Counted from the first letter of the stretch, positions 45,016 to 53,694 are shown. The stretch: DNA of 64,000 bases from JAIVJM01 sp963816985 (GCA_963816985.1 CAWFMF010000004.1:3658001-3722000); one strand, 5' to 3'. The notes: generated by a model from the sequence alone, not told the origin. A program made the numbers and translations.

Positions 45016-45782
45016 AATTCGTCAATCATTATCTTGAATACTAAAAAACACAACAGATACATATAGGGATGGGCCTTCATCCGAAAGAAGGTCCAAACCA
45101 TTGACAAGGACAAGAGAAGCGAAAAGGAAAGGATGCTGATTCCATTTACCTTCCAAACAAAGATGAGCGCAAAAGAGAGGGTTTGCAAAACATAAGAGTA
45201 TTTTATCGGAACGGGAAATGTTTTGTCTTCCATGCTCTCAAAAGCAACAAAAGCGAGAAACAATGATGTCGCAAGAAATACAAGTTGCGCCCCGATAACC
45301 AGCGCTGAGAGATCAGTGAATTGCAGCAGAATGTAAACGAAGGGATATTTTAACAGCGGTAGCAATCCGGAGGCCGTTTTATTGTTAATTAACAATGAGT
45401 AAAGCAGGTGATTGATCGTTATGAAACAAAACAACAAAAAAGCCGGATAGACAGAAATGAGAATGGCGATACACAATAAGATTCCTAAGAAAGCGATCAA
45501 AAAATAGAGAAGGGTTTTTCGTGCTGCGGTCTCGGTATAATTCCGATCGGGTTTCCCCTTATCATTTCGGGACTGAAGGAGATCGTCGTATAAGCGGAAG
45601 ACGAATAGGAAAGCAATAAGGAAAACAAAGGATGCAAAAGAACGGACGTTAAATACAGAAACGGGGCGGCTAAAAAAGAAAATAAAAATCCCCAGGCCGA
45701 TCATTAAAAAAGGGCGGATTCGCTGTCGGATGTATGTCGCTAGTATGCTACTGACAGATGGTAATTTCGCCGGTATTGGCAT
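45012..45782 (-). CDS. UbiA-like integral membrane prenyltransferase (tentative)
   Basis: A 256-residue protein with seven or eight hydrophobic helices. The loop VFRLYDDLLQSRNDKGKPDR after helix 2 fits the first aspartate-rich motif of UbiA-superfamily prenyltransferases. The second motif in the late loop is less clear (AFVAFESMEDKTF). If UbiA-like, it would attach an isoprenoid to an acceptor, consistent with the HMG-CoA reductase in the same operon. It overlaps the preceding stop by 35 bases and the next start by 4. Confidence 0.55.
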   Translation of the reverse strand: MPIPAKLPSVSSILATYIRQRIRPFLMIGLGIFIFFFSRPVSVFNVRSFASFVFLIAFLFVFRLYDDLLQSRNDKGKPDRNYTETAARKTLLYFLIAFLGILLCIAILISVYPAFLLFCFITINHLLYSLLINNKTASGLLPLLKYPFVYILLQFTDLSALVIGAQLVFLATSLFLAFVAFESMEDKTFPVPIKYSYVLQTLSFALIFVWKVNGISILSFSLLLSLSMVWTFFRMKAHPYMYLLCFLVFKIMIDEL

Positions 45783-47565
45783 TTAAGATTAGACGGTCTC
45801 CGTCTTTGATTTTCGTAGTTGCCGAATCAACACCGACTATCGCGGGTATCCCGAACTCTCTTGAAACGATTGCTCCGTGCGAAAGCATGCCGCCCCTTTC
45901 AACGATCAAACCACTTATTAGAGGGAACACCACGACCCATCCCGGATCGGTTTGCCTGGTCACCAAAATATCCCCTCTTTCCAATTTTCCGGCTTCCAAA
46001 ACGGTAGATAACACTTTTGCCCGGCCCTCAATCAAGCCGCCGCATGCGCACATGCCGGTCAGGGAACCTTCTTTGACGGAGATTTTGTCTTTTTGTAATA
46101 CTTCAGCAGGCGCAGCATATATTCCACTGCCGGTATAAAAATCAGCCGGATAATTCAACGCTGAAGCCAGTAAGAATTCTGATTTCCTTTCCTCAGTGAA
46201 CCGAGGCGCGATCTTAAACAACATTGATGAAGCCGTCAGATGTTCAGAAATCTCAGGATATGTGAAAAACAAAATATCCCCTTCCTGTTTAATTAACCCG
46301 CTCTTAATAAATTGCTTTTCAATTCTTTGCAACACTTGCTTGAACCGAAAATACAAGAGGGCTTGTTTAAGTCTCACTCGTTCTCGGTAAGCAATACCAT
46401 CGCTTGCTCTTTTGATGTAGAAATTCAATAGGCCGATCTGCAGCAGGGCCTTGGGAAAAAGCCACCAGTGTTTCTTAAGAATTTTTTTTCTAAAGTCCTT
46501 TTTTGCAGCCGCGGCTTCCAGAAATCTCTCTTGAATGATTTTCTCAGGATTTTGGTCGGGCAGTTTTTCATATTGTTGTAAGAGCGCGATAAAACTGTCA
46601 GGTCTTTCGATGTAATTTTCCGACGTTAACATGAGCTCCCCGGAGCAACGGTAACCCCAGTTTTCTAAATAGGAATTCACCGACGCTAAGATAGTTTCAG
46701 CCGAACTATTGTTTTGGAGCCAAATCAGGAAGTCCTCAGCTCCCAGTTTCTTAAAATTATCAAAGGCTTCTTTGTTGTTTCTGATTTTCACGATCAGATC
46801 ATACATTTCAATAATGGGCTTAGTGCTGATTAAACCCGGGATAGCCTGTATGAGCTTGTTTTGAATACCGGTTGCGTCGTCTCCGTAATAGCCGGAACAG
46901 AATTTCCCTAAAAGCCCGTGGTAGGTCATGGCGAAGAAATCGGCCAATGAAGCTCGGTACCAACTGTGCATGCGGGTTTCAATAAAACCATGAAAACACG
47001 ATCGAAGGTCTTCCATGACGACCGCTTGTTTGAATTGGCGGCTGTAGGCGTCCACTATGTTTTCGAATTCATTTACGTTCCTGTCCAAACTTAAACTCAA
47101 ACGGATGAATTCTTTAAGAAAAGATAATTTTTGCCGGGCAGGAAAATCCTTCTTTATCCTCTTGTTTTCTGCCGTATATCCAACGAAGTTGTCGAATGAC
47201 TTGATCAATAATTGGGAGAAAGGCGAAGCGGAAAAAATTTCGTGAATGCTGCTCATGTTGTAATACATTTTGCAGCCAAAGACCCCGATCACATTGGCAT
47301 ACGCAGTCTCCAGCTTTCTAATTTCTTCCGGAGGCACTCGAAACAACCTGGATAGATTTTTGAAGTAGTGATAGTAGGAATCGCGTGCTATCGAATACAA
47401 CAACGGCGATATAGGATCGGGGTAATTTTCATTCAAGTTAGTGTTCGACCAGTACACTTCCTTTCTCCTTAATTTTGGAAGTGATCGGTCTGGCCTGAAC
47501 CACATAAAAAAAACCGTCTTTGATCGCCCATTCGATATCGGTGGGTGAGCCGTATAATTGTTCAA
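45748..47565 (-). CDS. PEP-synthase/rifampin-phosphotransferase-like protein, C-terminal part
   Basis: A 605-codon frame covering the middle and C-terminal regions of a PEP-utilising phosphotransferase. YWSNTNLNENYPDPISPLLY opens the middle domain as in rifampin phosphotransferase; the last about 100 residues are the swivelling phosphohistidine domain (LVTRQTDPGWVVVFPLISGL, then GGMLSHGAIVSREFGIPAIV with the catalytic histidine). The first about 35 codons before YWSN are out-of-frame sequence: with one base skipped near 47462 this joins the ATP-grasp gene upstream (47438-48193), giving a protein of about 815 residues. Confidence 0.82.
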   Translation of the reverse strand: MNNYTAHPPISNGRSKTVFFMWFRPDRSLPKLRRKEVYWSNTNLNENYPDPISPLLYSIARDSYYHYFKNLSRLFRVPPEEIRKLETAYANVIGVFGCKMYYNMSSIHEIFSASPFSQLLIKSFDNFVGYTAENKRIKKDFPARQKLSFLKEFIRLSLSLDRNVNEFENIVDAYSRQFKQAVVMEDLRSCFHGFIETRMHSWYRASLADFFAMTYHGLLGKFCSGYYGDDATGIQNKLIQAIPGLISTKPIIEMYDLIVKIRNNKEAFDNFKKLGAEDFLIWLQNNSSAETILASVNSYLENWGYRCSGELMLTSENYIERPDSFIALLQQYEKLPDQNPEKIIQERFLEAAAAKKDFRKKILKKHWWLFPKALLQIGLLNFYIKRASDGIAYRERVRLKQALLYFRFKQVLQRIEKQFIKSGLIKQEGDILFFTYPEISEHLTASSMLFKIAPRFTEERKSEFLLASALNYPADFYTGSGIYAAPAEVLQKDKISVKEGSLTGMCACGGLIEGRAKVLSTVLEAGKLERGDILVTRQTDPGWVVVFPLISGLIVERGGMLSHGAIVSREFGIPAIVGVDSATTKIKDGDRLILNANTGEITICQ

Positions 47566-48193
47566 TCTGTTCGGCGACGGCCAATCCTTTTTTCAGCTCC
47601 GGCAAATAGTTTTTTTCATGAAAGGATTCTTTGCTTGAATAATGAAAACTCTTTGGGTTGCTTTCCCCTGAGACCAGTTTTTCGGCGTGTCCTTCCACAA
47701 ACTCAACCAGAAGTTGTCCTTCTTTCAAATGCGAACGGGTAAAAATAACTCCGGCGAAATCAGGCTCGATCAATTGTTGAATGATCACGCCCATTCCTTT
47801 GAGTTTCCGCCCGCTATGTTTTTCATATACCCTGACATTTTCTTTGTTATAAGAAGCCCAGCATTTTTGAAGATGAAAGATGATCTCAGATTCTTCACTT
47901 GATGAAATAAATGAGTCCAACTGTCCCGCGAATGAATGTTCATCGGAGTCCTCACCGATGGCCGAACTTCTCACCATGTATTTCTCGGCCCCTACCCTCT
48001 CTACCTCAGACTTGATCTCGGCGATCAAGCCACTCATATCGGATTTTTCTATAAAAAAGGAAACAAAGGCCGCGGCTGAAATCACAAACCCGTCGGGTAC
48101 CGGAAAGCCCGCTCTTTTCATTTTGGAAAGATGAGCGGCCTTTGCCCCGTAAAGATTTGCGTCGAGCAAATTATCTAACGGCGTAATGAACAT
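47438..48193 (-). CDS. PEP-synthase/rifampin-phosphotransferase-like protein, ATP-grasp N-terminal part
   Basis: A 251-codon frame with the pyruvate-phosphate-dikinase-type ATP-binding domain: AKAAHLSKMKRAGFPVPDGF, VRSSAIGEDSDEHSFAGQLD, VIIQQLIEPDFAGVIFTRSH, and the closing IEWAIKDGFFYVVQARPI. It then runs out of frame (GSVLVEH) exactly where the next reading begins YWSNTN; one extra base near 47462 explains this. The full enzyme would transfer the beta-phosphate of ATP to a histidine and then to pyruvate or, as in rifampin phosphotransferase, a hydroxyl of a bound compound. Its ATG overlaps the CarS-like stop. Confidence 0.82.
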   Translation of the reverse strand: MFITPLDNLLDANLYGAKAAHLSKMKRAGFPVPDGFVISAAAFVSFFIEKSDMSGLIAEIKSEVERVGAEKYMVRSSAIGEDSDEHSFAGQLDSFISSSEESEIIFHLQKCWASYNKENVRVYEKHSGRKLKGMGVIIQQLIEPDFAGVIFTRSHLKEGQLLVEFVEGHAEKLVSGESNPKSFHYSSKESFHEKNYLPELKKGLAVAEQIEQLYGSPTDIEWAIKDGFFYVVQARPITSKIKEKGSVLVEH

Positions 48194-48708
48194 CAGAAAG
48201 TGGATTTGATTCTTAGCTTGACCAAGACAAATGCCATTACCGCATGCGTTGTGCTGTTGATTAGAAATAGGGCCAGGGCCATTTTCAAGGTAATGCCCGT
48301 AACTAAAAAGTAAGTCAAAGTTACTCCGAAGGAAGAATCTGTTTTATCAAGAATATAAAACAAATACTTATGCTCTCTATGATGGCCTCCTGCTTTGATT
48401 CCCGCTTTGCGTTTCAAAAAGGAGTTGGGCAGTTCGAAGAGCAAGTAACTTAATCCCAGAATAAGACCCAACAAAAAGGGATGAGCCAGGTGTAGTTGGA
48501 AGATGGAAGAAATAAACAACAGGAATAACGCGTTTGCCGACGGAACAATTATGAAGCCTCTCCAGGTCTTGTTTTCACCAAAACCAGTCCGCCAGATGGG
48601 TATTCGAGAGACTCTCAACCAATCTTCTTTGACGGCCAGCATGTGAAGAATACTGGTGAGTATCAACGGAACCAGGACGATCAAAACATGTGTGAATAAT
48701 TCAATCAC
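48193..48708 (-). CDS. CDP-archaeol synthase-like membrane protein (CarS/DUF46)
   Basis: A 171-residue membrane protein with about four helices. IPIWRTGFGENKTWRGFIIV, LGLSYLLFELPNSFLKRKAG and the acidic YILDKTDSSFGVTLTYF are the signature motifs of the archaeal CTP:DGGGP cytidylyltransferase family. The archaeal enzyme activates an unsaturated isoprenoid ether phosphate with CTP; bacterial homologues exist but their substrates are mostly unknown. It lies between the HMG-CoA reductase fusion and the PEP-dependent enzyme and overlaps the latter's ATG. Confidence 0.82.
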   Translation of the reverse strand: MIELFTHVLIVLVPLILTSILHMLAVKEDWLRVSRIPIWRTGFGENKTWRGFIIVPSANALFLLFISSIFQLHLAHPFLLGLILGLSYLLFELPNSFLKRKAGIKAGGHHREHKYLFYILDKTDSSFGVTLTYFLVTGITLKMALALFLINSTTHAVMAFVLVKLRIKSTF

Positions 48709-48789
48709 TGAGTCCGGGTCTCACTCGACGCCGGAAACGCGGTGGTGAGCGAGCAGATCGCGGCGCATCCCCGGAGCTTCGACACTGGT

Positions 48790-51162
48790 TTACCTTTGAT
48801 TCATCTGCGGCAACTGCTGATCATTGGATCTTAGAATACGGAGCATTTTAAGAGCGTTATCAAGAATACGCCTCGAAAATTCGTACTTGACCACGATACC
48901 GGCGACTTCGTAGAAAACAGCCCGCGTAATAATAAATTCGATGATCGCGTATTCATAAGTTAAGTACCAATCGGAACGGGAAGGGTTTTCGGAGCGATTG
49001 AATTGATAATGAAAATCGAGGTATCTCATCAACTCTTCTTCGGCATAATCTTCGGTCAAGGCGAAACTCAGGAATTCAACGATATCCCGGTGAGGATAAT
49101 CGAGAACCGCCAGTTCCCAATCGTAGACGGCCAGCGCGCCATTTTTGCGAACTGCTATGTTTCTCGGATTGTAGTCGTTATGGACTATGGTTTTCTGAAC
49201 GGCAATCTTCTCATTCAATTTCTTCAGGTGCAGTGAGGCGTCCAGGAGATTTTCCAGTTCGACCTTTCTCGACGGGTCCTTCTCTTCCGCGATCAACAAA
49301 GAGACCAACTTATTGTAAAGCGGGTTTGCCTTCCAGGGTTCAAATTCTCTTTTGATAAACTTTACCTGATCCGCTATTAAACCCTTTTCTCTAAATAAAC
49401 GATGGAAGTGTTGAGCGGTTCTAATTCCTTCTTCAATATGGACGGGAGTCCATTGTTCAGGAGAATTTCCAGAATTGAACAAGTGAAGCTGCGCCGGATC
49501 GAGGTATTCGATCACAAAAAGGAAGACCTCCCGTTTTTCATTCCTGTATTCACCGTAAAACTGCGGGATATAGGTCGTCGCATGTTTTTTCAAAAAGCAA
49601 TAGGCCTCACCTTCCTTCAAATGACAACTTTCAAATTCCAGTTGGTGTCGGTATTCCTTTATGAGATCGGATAATTCAGGATCAATCGAGGCTGCGATGA
49701 CATGGAGACCCTTGATGACCTCGTCGTCCAGTGCTTTTGACTTCAGCAATACCGTTTTTTCAACGAGTTCGCCGGTTCCGTTTTTGTAGCTTAATTTTAA
49801 AGATTCAAAGCCTATCAATTTCTTACTGACACGTTTGGCAATGTGAGTAAGAATGCCGTCTTCCGGCGCATTATCTTCTTTGAGTTCAACGGAAACAACA
49901 CTCTGATCAAAATGGCTCAGACAATTTCCTAAAAATGATCCGGTAAGTTCATTGCGCCTCAACCAGTCAACGGGTTTGTTTCTGCCAAGTTTTTCATGTG
50001 CTTTGGCGAACTCTCCGCTGACGATGGCGGCATAGGTTGAAATTTCCAGGCTCATCGCAAAGCCGGCGAGGAGTTTTGCGAACCTGTTGATTTTTCCGCT
50101 TCCATCACATTTTAGAATTTTCAATCCTTCTGATTGCTTAGTTAAATGAGTGCCGCCGCCTACTGTACCGATCACCAAATTAGGTAGGTTGAGACTGATG
50201 TGCAGGCCATCTTCAGTGGGGCGGAGGTTCAATATCCCGACGCTCGATTCGTGGATACAAGCCAGGTCCTGACCGGTAGCCACAAAGATGGCTGCGACAG
50301 CATTGGCGACATTAATATTGTAACCAAACATCCCATCAATTTTTGCGAGTTTACGAGAAGGTGAAAATGCCCGCATCATTTTCCCGGAGCTGGTACGCAG
50401 TACCTCTTTCATCACTTTTTCAGTTAGAAAACATTCCGCCGTAACATTCACGCCTCGGCCTTTGGTGGTTGAATAGTTGGAAATCTTCTTATCTGAGGAT
50501 CCATTTCCTTCCAGGATACAGTCCGTCAACTGAATGCCGGTCTCCCTGGTAAATTTTTCGACGATAAAGATCATCGCATGCCAGGTGCAGATGGTCGTCA
50601 TATTCTGACCCGAAGCATCGCCGGTAGTATAGGTAAATTTTACGTGTACAAAATTATCGAATGAGATACATTCGAGTTCCAATAGTTTGGCGTGATTGGA
50701 ATAGCTTTCGGCTGTCTTTTTTATTTCCGCAAAGCGGGATCTGATAAACGACTCGAAGATTGGTATGTCTTCCTCTTTTTCAAACATAAAAAGAGGTGCG
50801 CGCGTCATCCTTTGCCAAAGAACATTTGCTGTAAAGCCGCCGCTCAAACTAAGCGCCCTTGCGCCCCGGTTCATACTTGCGACCAGAGCGCCTTCCAAAG
50901 TCCCTGCGGCGGTATACACCAACTCTTCCTTCTCCGCGTCGTCCCTAAATAAAAGAGGGCCAACGATACCCAAAGGTATTTCGACCGTTCCGATATAGGA
51001 TTCGATGTTTTTTTGAATGGTCTTAATATCGAGGTCCGTTTTTGAGACCTGCTCGGTTGATATTGATTTTGAACTTAGATAATCCAGGCGCAGCTTATTG
51101 GACAAGGCCGTAACCAGTCCGCGCCCCGGGATTGTCGGGATTTTTCCGTCGCTCTTATGCAT
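48790..51162 (-). CDS. HMG-CoA reductase fused to an APH/choline-kinase-like domain
   Basis: A 790-residue fusion. Residues about 50-430 are a class I-like HMG-CoA reductase: YIGTVEIPLGIVGPLLF, catalytic glutamate in GTLEGALVASMNRGARAL, TYTTGDASGQNM, lysine in SSDKKIS, aspartate in TGQDLA and histidine in AKAHEKLGRNKP; all four catalytic residues are present. Residues about 480-790 are a small-molecule kinase of the aminoglycoside/choline/ecdysteroid group, with HNDYNPRNIAV (catalytic Asp/Asn, from residue 661) and YDWELAVLDYPHRD (metal-binding Asp). Thus mevalonate formation and a phosphorylation may be joined in one chain. It is the first gene of the AT-rich operon; I know of no described fusion of this kind. 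Confidence 0.88.
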   Translation of the reverse strand: MHKSDGKIPTIPGRGLVTALSNKLRLDYLSSKSISTEQVSKTDLDIKTIQKNIESYIGTVEIPLGIVGPLLFRDDAEKEELVYTAAGTLEGALVASMNRGARALSLSGGFTANVLWQRMTRAPLFMFEKEEDIPIFESFIRSRFAEIKKTAESYSNHAKLLELECISFDNFVHVKFTYTTGDASGQNMTTICTWHAMIFIVEKFTRETGIQLTDCILEGNGSSDKKISNYSTTKGRGVNVTAECFLTEKVMKEVLRTSSGKMMRAFSPSRKLAKIDGMFGYNINVANAVAAIFVATGQDLACIHESSVGILNLRPTEDGLHISLNLPNLVIGTVGGGTHLTKQSEGLKILKCDGSGKINRFAKLLAGFAMSLEISTYAAIVSGEFAKAHEKLGRNKPVDWLRRNELTGSFLGNCLSHFDQSVVSVELKEDNAPEDGILTHIAKRVSKKLIGFESLKLSYKNGTGELVEKTVLLKSKALDDEVIKGLHVIAASIDPELSDLIKEYRHQLEFESCHLKEGEAYCFLKKHATTYIPQFYGEYRNEKREVFLFVIEYLDPAQLHLFNSGNSPEQWTPVHIEEGIRTAQHFHRLFREKGLIADQVKFIKREFEPWKANPLYNKLVSLLIAEEKDPSRKVELENLLDASLHLKKLNEKIAVQKTIVHNDYNPRNIAVRKNGALAVYDWELAVLDYPHRDIVEFLSFALTEDYAEEELMRYLDFHYQFNRSENPSRSDWYLTYEYAIIEFIITRAVFYEVAGIVVKYEFSRRILDNALKMLRILRSNDQQLPQMNQR

Positions 51163-51481
51163 TTACCCAATAGAATGGAAAGGCTTTGAAACACCACGGA
51201 ATAGAACAAAAAGAATCTGGATAGACAATCGGCAAAACGCAAATTTCACCGGCATTCATCGGCGCCGGGAACTAGATTTGAAGTACGCTGGAACGCGTCA
51301 CATCCGGCAACTCTCAAAGCCGTGGCATTCTGGTTGGGCGTATCAGGCAATACCCTGGGCCGTTCGCGGGCGTCGCGGTAGCGACCGGCAGCCGATCCTT
51401 CAATCGATCCGGTAGTTGCTGGGTGGTCTACACCGTTCCCGCACGGGACGGCACCCCTGTCAGAATGAAAGAGAACCTGCA
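51163..51481. other. boundary region upstream of the AT-rich operon
   Basis: About 320 bases where base composition passes from AT-rich to the chromosomal GC level. No gene is supported. It must contain the promoter for the minus-strand operon (a T-rich tract lies 20-60 bases before the ATG at 51162) but I cannot place a convincing -35/-10 pair. The plus-strand integrase remnant begins at its right end. Confidence 0.45.
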
Positions 51482-51820
51482 GAGAGAGTTGTTCGTCACA
51501 CTCATTCAGCGTTGCATAATGCGTTGAAGCAAGCCGTAAAATGGGGCATGATTGCCCGCAACCCTTCCGACCTGGTGGAGCTTCCGAAGGTACCGCATAA
51601 AGAGCGCCGTGTCTTGTCTCCTGATGAGGCCACCGACTTCCTCAAAGTAGCCGATGAGATGCCGCACGGTCTGATTTTCGAGGTTGCACTACTTTCGGGG
51701 ATGCGACCGGAAGAGTATCTTGCGCTGCAATGGTCTGACATAGACTTTGAGCGCAGCACAGTACAAGTAAGGCGCGCTCTTGTACAGCATAAGAAGAGTT
51801 GGAGCTTTGAAGAGCCCGTC
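51482..51820 (+). pseudogene. tyrosine recombinase (phage integrase) fragment
   Basis: A piece of a site-specific integrase: RHTHSALHNALKQAVKWGMI (core-binding domain end), LVELPKVPHKERRVLSPDEA, and the catalytic-domain entry FEVALLSGMRPEEYLALQWS with the first catalytic arginine, then DIDFERSTVQVRRAL. The 5' part is out of frame and the 3' part (HxxR and Tyr) is lost just before the next IS. It suggests the adjacent AT-rich region may have entered on an integrative element. Confidence 0.75.
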
Positions 51821-51898
51821 GGGGCTGTGGCGCTATGCGCGTGTATTGCGGGCCTAGAAGCCCGGCGAGTCTCAGAGAGACTTTCCGCCTCCTTTACG

Positions 51899-53026
51899 CT
51901 AGTCAGTGAAATCCTGACACACGGCCCCACCAAACGGTTTCTGCAAAAAGGGATGCGGAATAACATCGTACCCCCACTGGAGCTTGGAATCGAGCTTCTT
52001 CATGAACAACTCGTCGAGGAAGATCGGCGGTAGCGCGCAGACCGCCGGGTCAACCTTCGGCTCCCGCTCATGAATCAACTCCCACGGCGTCTTATGCTCC
52101 TTCCCGCGATTGCGCCGCGCCACGTTGAACCACAGGTTGTAAGCCCCGGCCTTGGCGATGAAGTCCGAGCGCGAAGAGAAGTGCTCGACCTCGTAGAACT
52201 CGTCCTCGATGAGGCGGTGCGCCGTCTCCACGTCACTCTGCCAGGTGTGCGCGCGTGGCGGGCAACGCGTGTGGCGCAACCCCTTGACCGACTCGACGGC
52301 CTCGGTGAACTTGCTCTCACTCTTCGCCTGCCAGTTGCCGACGAACTCGCACCCGTTGTCGGTCTGGAGGCGCGAGTCTCTGAACTTCACGCCGCAGTTC
52401 TGTAAGTGCCCCAGGATGACCTCGGCAAAGAGCTTCGAATAGGCCAGCGTGCACTCCTGGGCGAAAGCCATGTAGTGCCAACCTGAGACCACCTCTCTGG
52501 CCGTGTACTGGTAGCGCGGGAGCCCGAGAGCTTGCGCCTGCGCCCAGAGTTCGGGGAGGTCGCATAAATCCTTCGTATCCACCGAGGTCTGCTCGAAGAG
52601 CCGCCACTTCAGCTTCACCTCACGCAGGCACTGCTTGGTTTTATGCTTCCGGCGCTTGCGCTTCACAAGCCCTTCCTCACGCCAGATCGCCAGCAGCGCC
52701 TTCTCCGAGAGCGCGAGCGAGAAGTCGCGCTTCATCCGCTGAGCGCCCCACGAAGGTAGTCGCCGCTTGAGCCGCACGGCCTCCCGGCGCTGCCCCGGCG
52801 TGATGCCTTGCCGTGGGTGGTGTGGGGCGCGGCTCTGGTCTGCGAGCCCACGCAGCGAACCGGGCTCCCAGCGGCGCAGCCACTTGCGCACGGTCTTGGC
52901 GGTCGTGCCGAACTGACGCGCGGCGGGCTTGACGCCATGCTCGCGGGCATAGCGCACCAACTCGAAGCGGAGGTAAGTCGGCTCTGTACTCCGACGTAGC
53001 ATCGGGTAATATCTGAGAGGACACAT
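51899..53026 (-). CDS. IS481-like DDE transposase
   Basis: A 375-residue transposase. The N-terminal helix-turn-helix has ELVRYAREHGVKPAARQFGT and KTVRKWLRRWEPGSLRGLAD; the integrase core has DTKDL, LQTDNGCEF and DVETAHRLIEDEF as DDE residues, and the NLWFNVARRNRGKEHKTPWE ending typical of these enzymes. It sits against the integrase fragment. The last residues (GGAVCQDFTD) run through the proposed terminal repeat, so the natural C-terminus may be altered by the insertion site. Confidence 0.85.
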   Translation of the reverse strand: MCPLRYYPMLRRSTEPTYLRFELVRYAREHGVKPAARQFGTTAKTVRKWLRRWEPGSLRGLADQSRAPHHPRQGITPGQRREAVRLKRRLPSWGAQRMKRDFSLALSEKALLAIWREEGLVKRKRRKHKTKQCLREVKLKWRLFEQTSVDTKDLCDLPELWAQAQALGLPRYQYTAREVVSGWHYMAFAQECTLAYSKLFAEVILGHLQNCGVKFRDSRLQTDNGCEFVGNWQAKSESKFTEAVESVKGLRHTRCPPRAHTWQSDVETAHRLIEDEFYEVEHFSSRSDFIAKAGAYNLWFNVARRNRGKEHKTPWELIHEREPKVDPAVCALPPIFLDELFMKKLDSKLQWGYDVIPHPFLQKPFGGAVCQDFTD

Positions 53027-53092
53027 CGTCGAGCGGCCCTCCTATGGTTGTGTCGCAACTCCATAGTTAAGCCGGTCGGCTGGTGTGTCCAG
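51915..53092. mobile_element. insertion sequence (IS481-like), approximate ends
   Basis: The transposase gene is framed by short imperfect inverted ends: CCTGACACACGGCC near 51914 and, in reverse complement, GCTGGACACACCAGCC near 53092. I could not find a convincing target duplication, so the limits are approximate. Confidence 0.5.
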
Positions 53093-53349
53093 CCTTTTAG
53101 CTCACCTTTTCAACCATCGCTCCACCCAACCACGCACCTCCGGCAGGCCACCCCGGCCAAAGATGAGGAGCCTTCGCAGGGGGATACCATGTTTGTTCCG
53201 TCTCCCAATTAGTCCTGCAAAATCTATTGCATTCTACTCCGCACGGGGTTAATCTCGCGCCGTGGGCATCCCTCCGCCTCCGACGCTCACGGACACAAAA
53301 ATACTTAGCCGCCACGGGGCAGCTTATTCAAGCTAGATTGGCGTGAGAC

Positions 53350-53577
53350 TTAGGGCAGCGTGAGCAGGTTCAATACCACCTGCATAAAGATGCTTGCCGC
53401 ATCGTTTCCCATGATGCCGTCAGCCACATCGTTTTGCATATCACCGTCCGTGACCGGCACTTGAACGGTGGTTGCAGGTTGTGACGGTGGCGCAGGCGAG
53501 TCGTTTTGCATATCGCCCGCCTGTGCAGAACAGGCCAACAGTAGAATCAGCGCGTAAGCGCGGATAGCTTTAACCAT
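53350..53577 (-). CDS. small secreted peptide precursor with DMQND motifs
   Basis: A 75-residue protein with a signal peptide (VKAIRAYALILLLACSAQA) and a short acidic mature part containing GDMQND twice, a related IMGND, and a hydrophobic end FMQVVLNLLTLP. ATG at 53577 has AAAGG upstream; the open frame extends to a TTG at 53613. It is divergent from a TPR-protein gene 117 bases away. Pairing of a small exported peptide with a TPR protein recalls peptide signalling in other phyla, but nothing here proves it. Confidence 0.6.
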   Translation of the reverse strand: MVKAIRAYALILLLACSAQAGDMQNDSPAPPSQPATTVQVPVTDGDMQNDVADGIMGNDAASIFMQVVLNLLTLP

Positions 53578-53694
53578 CTCCTTACACCTTTCGCTTTTAT
53601 GAGCGTTGACCAAAGATGCCGCCTGAACCTATGGGTTCGGCGGCGTCATTGCTTACGCAAGACAGTTGCATAAGCAAAGAAAGGCTGTCCTCAC

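Noticed and set aside
51098..51415. A plus-strand open frame at the operon boundary
   Set aside because: It begins inside the HMGR gene on the opposite strand and shows no family pattern. It is not the missing N-terminus of the integrase.
53097..53315. A 72-codon minus-strand open frame
   Set aside because: It is rich in Arg, Trp and Cys, has no start signal and lies in IS-flanking sequence. Unlikely to be a gene.
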